Assembly: GCF_964355755.1 (NCBI RefSeq) | Contig: NC_092679.1 | Span: 6,448,001 to 6,512,000, forward strand | Direction: 5' to 3' | Origin: Antedon mediterranea | Lineage: Eukaryota; Echinodermata; Crinoidea; Comatulida; Antedonidae | DNA length: 64,000 nt | Part shown: piece after piece, positions 9,612-21,600 of the stretch | How the letters are laid out: every line of letters starts with the position of its first letter | Position numbering within the stretch: the first letter of the stretch is position 1 | Notes under the pieces: generated by a model | Told to the model about the DNA's origin: nothing | What the model saw: the letters and a program-made list of their open reading frames with translations, nothing else | The model's database searches: none | Program-made: the position numbers and the translations under genes

Positions 9612-12600
9612 GTAAGAAAATAGTGTTATCAAATGTAGTGGAATTAAGGGGACACCTTTAGGATCCATATACTAGGGATGTCTCCTAAAAAATAGATTGA
9701 TTCAATAGGGATTCCCATTGAATAGGAGTTTTAATCTGTTGCAGTAAATATGGGTGTACCCTTTTAATAATGGGGTCCCCAGATTTATATTTAGGGATTG
9801 TGCTGTACAGAATTTTTCAAACATACTGTAATTTCCCTCATTTAAACACTGGAATGTGTCCCGTTGTAGTAACACTGTATAAATTACGGATGTCCCCCTG
9901 AGGGATGTCCCAAGGAGCTGTTGTATTATATCAATTATTTCTCACTTTAAAGATACTTACAACATATTTACTGTATAATAAAAATGAATTTCATGTGTCT
10001 ATTATGTTATGATCACAGTGACGACGTAATATTAGGTACTATTAAAATTATTTAAAAAGTATTCTTAATAGTAAAAGGATACAATAATTTATCAGGAAGT
10101 TCAATGCAATATGGGAAAAATGACATATGCTTGTCACATACTGTGAAGTTTAAGTTATAACAAATTTCAGTTGTATTAATATTATTATTAATAACATAGT
10201 TACATACCTTACAAAATGCACTTTGTTAGGATGTTGACATGATCATTATTGGAGTGTCTTGTTTATAACGGTTCTTTTGTTTCAAACACTGAGTCTAAGC
10301 ATAGAGTTCTCTATGGTCTAAGCAATTAGTATTAACTGCCTACTTAACAACACACTTGCTTTTCTTCACTTTCTTTGTGTTCATTTTTAGCATTAGCATT
10401 CCTGATAAGTAATGCTGTAGTATATGACTGATCTAATTTTATAACTCCATGTTACAATATTTTATGCATATATTTTATATTTATTTTAAAATACTACATT
10501 TTTTGGTTAATTATTCATTTAAGTAAGTTTAATTTATTTATGTCTTATGTGATTTTATATAACACCTAAATAAATTCCTGTCATTTGATTGGACGAATGT
10601 GGGTCACATGGCGTGCAATAGTACGCACTATTCAACGATCGTTAAATAGTACTTTTTGAAACATTTTTGTGTACGAAAAAAAAAACGTCTCGCGGATGAA
10701 AAAAAATCTAGTACACAAATTATCCTATGATATGGCTATGTACTGTGAAATACAACAGCGCCACCTGTCGTCTGGTCTGAGTTTCATTTGTAAACACCAC
10801 CGCGAGATATGCAACAGCAGCAGATATTTGTGTACGATTTGGACATTATGTACTAATTTCATTCAAAAAGGCATTTAAATTAGCTTTAGATCGTTTTTAG
10901 GATTTTGATTAATTAATGGGGACATCCCTACAGGACGTGGAATTGTTGGAAAAACCATAATTAGCTTAGATAAGTTCCAATTGTCTGTCGAAGTTTTGCC
11001 TTTCAGCCAAGCTAGTACTAGGCTACTAGGTCTAGCCTAGGCCATGCTAGTATTAGGCTAGGCCTAGCCTAGGCGTTTTAGCCTTGCTAGGCCTAGGATT
11101 GTTTGGTCGTTTGTTGACATAATTAACACAAAAGTAGGTGTGTTTACGAAATCAATATAAAAATAAAATTTAATATAAAATTATTTAAAACGAAATGTTA
11201 CTGTTTTTAATCAATGTGTGTGAATGAAATGTAGTAAACTTTGGCTAGGGCTACCTTTTATTTGATTCAAATAACTAGAATTTATTTAGATGTTATATAA
11301 AACAAATAATGAATGTTTTGTATTCGTGTAATGGTACAAATAATGGCACTTGGTGAATGATGAAAGGTTATATTTCAACTCGGCTCATCGCCTCGTTGAA
11401 ATATAACCTTTCATCATTCACCTCGTGCCATTATTTGTACCATTACACTCATAAACATTCATTATTTGTATAATATTAGATATTTTAAAAATAATTAAAA
11501 ATATTAAAGATTATTGAACCTGGTAATAATCTATAGTGGTAGTAATAGCAATGGGAGATACATCTCCCTGCTAGTGATCCTAATTTGGGCTTCAATGTAC
11601 TGTAGCTGGTTTAGTATATTTTTAACATCTTTCGTCATCTGTTTCCTATTAGCATTGATCTTTCTAACCCAGTTCCATTAAATGAATCATGTTTTATCTT
11701 AATATTAAATAGAAAACAACATTTGAAACCAAATGTGAAAACTGTATGTTATGGAACTTTGCTTTAAAAAAATTCAATAAAAATATTTAAAATGAAAAAT
11801 TAATAGCTGAATTATAGAACATGTGATCCCTCATTATGGTTGATAATGGTTGGCTTTAACTGTAATAGAGTTTCTAAGTGCTTTTACACCATCAACTCTG
11901 ATATACGGGGTTGAATCCTGTGTTGCCAACATAATTGAAGAATAAAATTATTAACCATAAATCATTGTTAGAATTAATGTACATACATGTTGGTTCTATT
12001 TAATTATTTTTATTTGAAGTACATATAATGAATGTAACATCTGGTCTTCCTCGAGACAAATAGCATTCTGTTTAGGGATAACTTCTTTGTTTAAATTGTG
12101 AACTCAATCATCCAATTAGTCCTGTTCATCTTTAATATAGAATATACTGTATTTAGAGTATGGTCATTTGAAATAAGCATTAAACCTATTAGTTACATTC
12201 ATCATTCCTAAATCTCTGTCTACACTCTCAAACTTTGTGACAAAAAATGATGTCATATCACTACTGTATTTGGGCATGTCACTACCGTATTTGGGCACTA
12301 GTTTGATAGTGTGGACAGAACTTAAGTGTGGATTGGTGGCACATACAGTAAAACACCTGATTAAATAAAATATGGCATGAGATTCATGAAAATACATTTG
12401 TCTTTGGGAAATGGGCTTTACTTTGTAAAGTTGTGGCTTAGTGGTCATGATGCTTGGATACCACTCCAAGGGTCCTGGGTTCAAGTCCCATGTCAGATTT
12501 TTTTCTAAGGACAAACTTACAACTCCACTCCTAAAGACACTAATAAGAGTTTGTTTATGTAGAGCATCTTATGTATATGTTTGTCTTGTGAACCTCTGAG

Positions 12601-15600
12601 GGTCCCTAATGATCAGCAATTGCTGAATGGATCACCTTCATTAAATATGGTAAAAATAAAAACAAACAAAAAACTTTCAGTTCATTCACATAATTTTAAT
12701 TTAATCTTAAATTATACTCTTGTTTTAGCTGGCTCAGCAATTAAACGATATGGTCAAGAATTTTACTCTACTGGACATCCTAAGCAAAGAAGAACAAGAA
12801 GACCTGTTGTCAAGTAAAATTGACCTTATCAGAAAACAAAATGAAGAACGCATAAAAAGACATCAGGTGATTATTATTAGTTCACAACATGTCTGCAAGA
12901 GTCTGGAATAAGAGTCTAAACTGAATCCTGATGCATTGTATTTGTACCACTGTAGTGCTAAAATATATAGAACATCTGGATTAAGAGTCTAAATCCAGAT
13001 GCATTGTGTGTGACTTGCTAGAAGAAATATGTAGAGAATTATTTGGCATCTTTCCAATAGTTCTAACATTAATTTTGAACACATATGTATTTTGAATGCA
13101 TAAACATGTGTGGGGATTAATCTAATCATGTGATAATTAAATACTGCCCCCTATAGGTGTTACTGCCCCCTATAATTGTAACAGTCTTTTTCAAATGATT
13201 TGCTTTCTTTTGTATTCATGAACCGGTCAAGGAAGCAGATAGTTTTGTCTCTTATTTAATTAAAGATCTGATTAAAAGGTAATTGCTCTACTTTATACAT
13301 ATATTACTTTGTTATACATTTATAAGATTCTGTTATGTTTAAGAAACATTAATGTTGTATTTTAAGATGATTGCATTCATAGGCCTAGACATTTGTTTTG
13401 GGTTAACCTTGACTCATGGAATGTGCAGTTAGGAAGCCTATTGAATAGTATTGTGTTACAATCTTTGAACTAGGATTTTATGCCATATAATGTTATAATA
13501 TATACTTTTGTGATAAACCTTCTTTGTATTAACAAAATATGTTTAGATAGATTTAGTAATGTTTAGTTTATAGAAGATAGTTTCTAGTTAACAGTTTGTA
13601 TAAAATAGTTCATCCTACAGTTCACACTTGATTAATTTGTACACACGAGGCTACCATGCTCGTGATAGATCGTCATGTAGTGCGCCCTCTATTTATCATA
13701 CAAAATGGCTGCGCCCATGGATTTGTTATTTATATATTTTACACAAACCTAAGATTATAACTCCTTGATTCAATGAATAGACTAAGTTTAGTATTCAAAT
13801 AGTGTGAGTAAATTCCAACATGCATTTGTTCTAGTAATATAATAGTAATATTCAGGCACTTATGATGCAATTGTGTAGGTAATTAATTAGGTATTTGTAT
13901 ACTCTAACAAAGTATACAGAGGCTGTTTAGGTAGACGTGCCGTTTGACGTAATAGTCGCAGTCCTCAGAGAGAATCCTTTTTATTAGAGTCGCCTGTTAA
14001 GTGAGGTCGTTACTAAGAATTGGCTTGTATTTTAGAATATTATTTACTTTTGTTTCTCATTGTATTTATTTTGTGGTTTTCAGGACCATACTGATCTCTA
14101 TTGTTATGCTAAAAACAAATTAAAACCAAATACACCACCGGACCGTGGTAAAAGTGAGAAAAGGCGTGTTTTTCCTTTTGTGTTGTCGTCCACATCCTTA
14201 CAATTTGGTGTCAGAAGTGGGATCGTGGATCGTATTTGGCTTTAACATTAGAGATCAGTGATGGCAAGCAAGGCATCGTTGCGAGATGTGCAGAGGACGG
14301 TTGATGAGCTAAGAGCCGAACTAGAAGCAACTAGGCGTGCTGCCCATGGTAATGGAAACACAGTATATGTTCTCCCAGAGAAGAAGATGAGACACTTTGT
14401 GGGAGCCGAAGGGGAATGTGTAGAGTCCTTTGTTGAAGACGATGGTACTGGGGACGTTTACCCTGACTGGCCTGATGATGCTGGCATTGACTCTGAAAAT
14501 GCTGAAAAGATTCTTCTTGTTGTGAATAATATTAAGTTTGAGGACAAACTCAGCTTAAACAGGGGAGTGTGGGGATTAATCTAATCATGTGATAATTAAA
14601 TACTGCCCCCTATAGGTGTTACTGCCCCCTATAATTGTAACAGTCTTTTTCAAATGATTTGCTTTCTTTTGTATTCATGAACCGGTCAAGGAAGCAGATA
14701 GTTTTGTCTCTTATTTAATTAAAGATCTGATTAAAAGGTAATTGCTCTACTTTATACATATATTACTTTGTTATACATTTATAAGATTCTGTTATGTTTA
14801 AGAAACATTAATGTTGTATTTTAAGATGATTGCATTCATAGGCCTAGACATTTGTTTTGGGTTAACCTTGACTCATGGAATGTGCAGTTAGGAAGCCTAT
14901 TGAATAGTATTGTGTTACAATCTTTGAACTAGGATTTTATGCCATATAATGTTATAATATATACTTTTGTGATAAACCTTCTTTGTATTAACAAAATATG
15001 TTTAGATAGATTTAGTAATGTTTAGTTTATAGAAGATAGTTTCTAGTTAACAGTTTGTATAAAATAGTTCATCCTACAGTTCACACTTGATTAATTTGTA
15101 CACACGAGGCTACCATGCTCGTGATAGATCGTCATGTAGTGCGCCCTCTATTTATCATACAAAATGGCTGCGCCCATGGATTTGTTATTTATATATTTTA
15201 CACAAACCTAAGATTATAACTCCTTGATTCAATGAATAGACTAAGTTTAGTATTCAAATAGTGTGAGTAAATTCCAACATGCATTTGTTCTAGTAATATA
15301 ATAGTAATATTCAGGCACTTATGATGCAATTGTGTAGGTAATTAATTAGGTATTTGTATACTCTAACAAAGTATACAGAGGCTGTTTAGGTAGACGTGCC
15401 GTTTGACGTAATAGTCGCAGTCCTCAGAGAGAATCCTTTTTATTAGAGTCGCCTGTTAAGTGAGGTCGTTACTAAGAATTGGCTTGTATTTTAGAATATT
15501 ATTTACTTTTGTTTCTCATTGTATTTATTTTGTGGTTTTCAGGACCATACTGATCTCTATTGTTATGCTAAAAACAAATTAAAACCAAATACACCACCGG

Positions 15601-18600
15601 ACCGTGGTAAAAGTGAGAAAAGGCGTGTTTTTCCTTTTGTGTTGTCGTCCACATCCTTACACATGTTTTAACTGAACTGGGTTATAGGCTGTATATTGAT
15701 GACTGCATTTGGGTTTTTTTGTTGCATATTTCAATAACAGATTCACATTATATTAAATATTTTAATGTTTCTTAATTCTGCAACAAAATTAAATTATACT
15801 TCAATACAAGATGATTTATTAGTTGATAAATTTTTATTTAGGAAATTGAAGAAGATCGATTAAGAGCAGCAGGAAGAGAAGGAGACATTAAACCACCGAA
15901 TAACCCAGATACTGATTCTAAAGCAATGTCGGCCAGTCCAACTTTTCAACAGGTATTTTAAATACTTTATATGATGCAGTATAATCCCACGGTTGAGAAA
16001 AATCCAACTCTCTAATTTTTTTTTTACAGAAAATGGCCAAAATATTGAATTTTAAAATATACATTGATTTAACATGCGCAGAACAAATTATTTGCGTCTT
16101 CGCATGCCGAATAATGGTAGTATCTACCTATGTCAAAAAATAAAAGGGTAAAAATGAGCACATTTTTTGAAAAAATACCTCTACATGGAATATATACAGG
16201 AAAAATCCCTATACATCCCTTTTATTTTTGACATAAATGGTTACTATAGCATAATAAACATGCGCAGAGTCGAATAATGGGTTCTGCGCATGTCATATGC
16301 TTTTCGAAAAATAGCCAATTTAGACGCTCCATTTCTTCCTGTAATGTGATATGAACCATGACCTAGAAATGGGTAGGCAAGCAATAACCCTCTACCATCA
16401 TACATGGAGTACATTATTATGCAAATGCTGCACTACATGATTTTTACAGATTCCATATCCGCCGCAGGAGCGTACATCTCCTCATAGTGCTCGTTCTCAA
16501 CCACCGCAAAATAGCAGCCGTTCTCCCCAAGATACTAGATCTCCCCCTGGGGCGCAACAACAGAGTGAGAAGTACATATGTATACAACTACGCAACGAAG
16601 GTAGTGGTCTCGGGTTTGGACTAGTTGGAAAGAAAGGAATCGGCGTAGTTGTTAAAACTATTGTTCCTGGTGGAGCTGCTGCTAAGGTAAGTGACTGTCT
16701 AAGTGACTTTATACAAATAATGCACAAATCACAGTGCGTTAGTGGAGATGCGGCCCACTTGAGGGAATTTACAATGGTGCAACATGAACGACATTGTGAA
16801 TACCCAAGAGTGCGCCGTATCTCCACTAACGCACAAACACGAAAGCCTACCAAAACAGTTGTGTACCAGATATGACAAGATATACATTTTTTATTTAATG
16901 GAGCCGCGGTGCAGACTAACGGTTCATAAATCTTGCATCCAGCATCTAGAGTAATCGGTAATCTGCCATTCGATTTACGCATGCTTTTTTGCTGCGCATT
17001 TTTTGCACTCCAGTGCATGATAGTGACAAAATAAAGAGTGCACACATGCCTCATTTCGACACTTCTGCTTGGCTACATCCTTGAACCCATTTTATAATTT
17101 GGTATATAACATTTTACATTTCATAAGTTGCACAATCAAAGTTTATAACAGTTTTGCAAACCTTTAAAATATATCATTTGATAAAATAAACATATAATAA
17201 ATTATTAATTTTAAAAATATTCAAAGTTCTGTAACCTGAAAAAAGTGTTTGCTGCCATCACTTGGTGAACATCTACTGATAAATAGAATTTGAATCGTAC
17301 ATCGATCTTAAAGTTGTATTTAAAATTTATAAACTTTAATATTATTAGTATCTGTACTTAAATATTTTTATTAAATACAACTTGAAATATTTAGAAAAAA
17401 AATAAATAAAAAAATGTTGTTGAGTTACTTGCCAATTACAGGATATTTATTTAATAATTTATTGTCTCATTTGAGGCTTAGGGAGTGGAGTTGAAAGAGT
17501 CGTGAGTTACAACCCTGACACTAGTTCAGGATTGAACCCCTGACCTGGGAATTTGAAGGCAAGCCTGTTAACCACCAAGCTACAACTCCAATATGTGTTG
17601 TTGTAGTGTACACTACTACATTTAAAAAGTAATATTTAACAATGGGAAATGTATTTAAATTTTGTAAACTTTCAAACACAGGATGGTCGCCTTCAACCTG
17701 GAGACATGATGGTATACATAAATGACACATGTGTGAGAGGTTTCACAAGAGACCAGATTGTTGATCTACTTATAAACTTACAAAAACAAAGCAAAGAGCT
17801 TACATTAAAAGTTACACGGGTAAGTCACGACACTTTACATATGGTACCCATTTAAATAAACGCATTTATGTCTCACTTATGCTTGGTTCCCACTAGCGAC
17901 GCAACACAAGGACGTAACGCAACGCAAGTGAATTGACCAATCACAAGCGATGGCTTATTCGCTTGTGATTGCTAACTGTCTATAACTTTTTTTTTTTAGA
18001 ACATTTTTGTTGAATAATCAAACTTTATGTGACAACAAAAATTGTATGGACATGATGAAGCCATATCACAACTATATTTGGGCATATCATTACCATATTT
18101 GGGCACATCACAGTTTTGTTGTCAAACTAGTTTGATAGTGTAGACAGAGCTTTATAAAAGGCGATACCTGACGATAATACATTCCTATGTTTAAAAATAA
18201 AGCATTTATCATTATTGCTGTATACAGTAGATGGTATGATTTATCTTGTGGTCAGAACAGCTGTACTAATTCTTAGGGTTTAGAATTCTTGTGTTATGAT
18301 CACCTTGGTTGGATCAATCTTTGTACTTAGTTGAGAAATACTTAAATGTATGTCTTCTTCAATCCTGATTTATGAAAAGAAAGAAAATATGTAAACATTT
18401 TTGCTTAGGTTATTGTTTTACTGACTTTCACTGTATAAACAAATTTCGTTGAACTGCGCATACCTGATTTTACCAGGTAATGGAAAAACAATGGTTTAAC
18501 CGTATTAGCCAATATAGTACCCTCTATATTTTTCAATAAACTTGAAGAAATTTGTAATTCGTTAAAACTATTTTGTTTTAAATTACAGTTTTTCAGGTAA

Positions 18601-21600
18601 ATAATTTGTTTTTTTTATCCAATTTTTGGTAAAAGTGAATAACTATTATGTGACATTAAAATGGCATATTCAACAAATAAAAATGTTTTTTAGTTATTTT
18701 TTCAGGGTACAATATATCTTTAAGCAAAGTCATTGACATTTTGAAATAAAGTAGATTTTTTTTTTCAATGCATGTCCAATCTAACTGCAGGTGTTTATAA
18801 ATTAATGAATTATTATACAGGTATTTAGTTTTTCATTTATATTTTTATTTGCACAGGGTCCGCAACAACAATCAATAGGAAATCTCACAAGTCCGCCAAG
18901 TTCAGCACTCAGACTTCACAATGCTGGACGAAATGCATATGGCCCAACCACCGATAGGAAAATGGTAAGTACTTCTAACTATGAATATATTCTCTATTAA
19001 AGAGTATTAAGCTCTGTCTACACTATCAAACTAGTTTGACAAGAAAGTGTGATATGCACAAATATGGTAGTGATATCCCCAAATATAGTAGTGATATGAT
19101 ATCATCGTGTCCATATATGGGCACATCACATTTTTTTGTCACATAAAGTTTGATAGTAGACAGACCTTTAGTCTGTTAAAAATAATCCTTTGACTGAAAC
19201 AATGTTTTCTGAAAATTTCAGAATGAATTATTATTAAGTATCTCTGACAAATTTCAAGAGAGCTGGTGGCAGTTATTAATATGATTTATATTACTTTTTT
19301 TGTGTGTTTTTTCATACTCATCCAACAGCGAGCAACTCCCCAATGACTTTTTTTTCCACTCATTACCATAAATTGATTTTTTTGTCAAACATGTCCACAG
19401 ACCACCGACATGCAGCACTTACTTACAATGTATATTGATTTTGTTGTTATGGTAAACAACAAAAATATCATTTTTGTTATAATTGTTGGTAGCATTCACA
19501 TCTTCATTTTATATAATTTATGCTTTTTAATATCCGATCCCAACCAAGAAGAAGTAGGTTTAATATCAGGCTCACATTCAACTACATCATTTTCCATTCA
19601 TCAAGGCAGGAAATAATATTTCACATAGAAATACTATTCAGGGGTAATACAGTGAAATTGTTACATACATTAAGAAAAGTGAGTGTTATCATATACAGTA
19701 CTATCTGATGTTTTTCACAGAGCAAGGCTAGCAGCTTTAAAAATTCATGCCGAGCCACGAAAAGAAAAGTTGCTAATGCTGTACAAGCAAGCTCTTTAAT
19801 TGGAGCTTGACAGGCAGGGGTGAAAGACCCTTTTATCAGAGGTCGTAAAGGGATTATTCTTTTATAAACACACCTTCCTTGCCATTTGATAGATTAATTT
19901 CAAATGTCGCATACTATACATTGTTTTCTCCCATTATAACGATTAGAGATATTATTTGATATTGGTTAATAGTGTGCGCCATCTACAACTGCTGTAATCC
20001 ACTGTCTGTTAAAATATGAGAGCTGCTTTTTTGAATGGCCAGCCTTTGATATTGATAGAAGCAACAGACTATAGTTAGATAAAGTTTATATTACAACAGT
20101 AGGTGTGTTATAAAACAAATAATGAATGAATTTTGCATTCTATTTAATTTGGCACTCTCATGTTTTTGTAATGTTTCTCTTGATGATCAGGAGTTTACGG
20201 TTGTTAATGACCTTTACATAAAAGAGGACAGGTTTTCAAGACGCAGGGTATCTGAAGATGTTAGTGGAAAGGTAGCGTAGAAAAAAAAGCATAAACACTA
20301 AATAAATATATATTTCCTATAGTTTAATTACTGTATATACAGTACTGTACACTATTAAGAGAAAATTCTATATACTAATAGGTGGTAAGGTGAACTTATT
20401 TAAAGATGTATTGTCCCCAAAAAACATGAAAAATGAAGATTAATGAAATCAGACTTTGAATATGTTATTTTGTAGTTTTATTAAACTTTCGTAGAAAAAA
20501 ATACGGAAACAAATAATGTTTTCACTTAACAAATGACAAAATAAATTGTTAAACCCAACCAAAAACCCATGGGCTGGCAGCCAATTTGACTATTTTTTTG
20601 CTTTAAATTCCAGTTTTTTAGGTAAATACATTTTTTTAAAATCCAATTTTTTGTCAAAGTGGATAGTTTTATTAGGTGACATTAAAATGGCATATTTCAA
20701 AATATTTTACAAATTATTTTTTCAAGGGGACAATACATCTTTGATTATTTTGGGTATTACTGCAAATAGTTATATTTAAAGCTTTGTTATATACAGTCCT
20801 CTTAAATAACGAAATAATAATGGATCACGTTTACTTAACATTTTACACCTCATAAGATTGAGTGCTGACTTTAATGGATCTGTTCCCTGGAGATACTAAT
20901 TGTTCTAACTTATTATTACTCTTATTAATAAATATTATTGTGGATTGAAATTTAGAATAGTTACCAAACAAATATCATACCCAATATCTTCAATTATGAT
21001 GTTTTTACTCTTTTTGTTCTGTTGTTTTAATTTTAACGTACAAAAGGATATCATAGTAACTTTAGAAAACTCTGAAAGTGGTCACATGACCCGTGTTACT
21101 GAAATTAAAGAACATAAGGTAGGGTTTTAATTCCATATATGGTGTATATGCATTTTTGTGATTTACACTAAATTGACTAATTTTTTTAATTTTTCAAATA
21201 AGTGGTAGTAAAATAAAAATAAAAATAACACTCTTATTAGGCGACACTTTCTTGCAACATGAATACAGTATATATTTTTGTTTAAATGGCCACATAAGGG
21301 ACATTTTTTCACCCAAAATGTGTTCCTTAATAGTGGTACATGGATACCATGCCTGATGTTTAAATCAACATTTAAAATACAGTATATAGCCTTTTTGTTT
21401 TTTCCATAAACCTTTCTGCTGTTGAATTTTAGGCCTAATACTTTAGTTTATTGTGTGCCTCCCTTATTGTCGGCATTGCTTAATAATGATATCAAATTTT
21501 AAAATTAGTTTGTGCATGCATTGTACAGTATTTAAACCTTAGTTTCTCATTATTTATTCATTATTTACATATTCTGAACAAGCTGGGCAAATCTGAAACT

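Larger units (their letters stand above)
13109..15661 (+). mobile_element. Recent, internally deleted LTR retrotransposon (Gypsy-type), in CCDC9-like intron
   Basis: Two 1094-bp LTRs (13109-14202 and 14568-15661), identical by eye, flank a 365-bp interior. LTRs begin TGTGGGG and end TTACA, giving the standard TG...CA ends. The interior has a primer-binding site, a 5' gag remnant and a purine tract before the 3' LTR. No protease, reverse transcriptase or integrase is present, so any movement would need enzymes from elsewhere. Identical LTRs imply a recent insertion. It is in the same sense as the host gene. Confidence 0.95.

Noticed and set aside
16497-17054. 185-codon minus-strand open frame
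   Set aside because: It overlaps the PDZ exon antisense and a short inverted repeat; the Cys-rich peptide has no recognisable domain.
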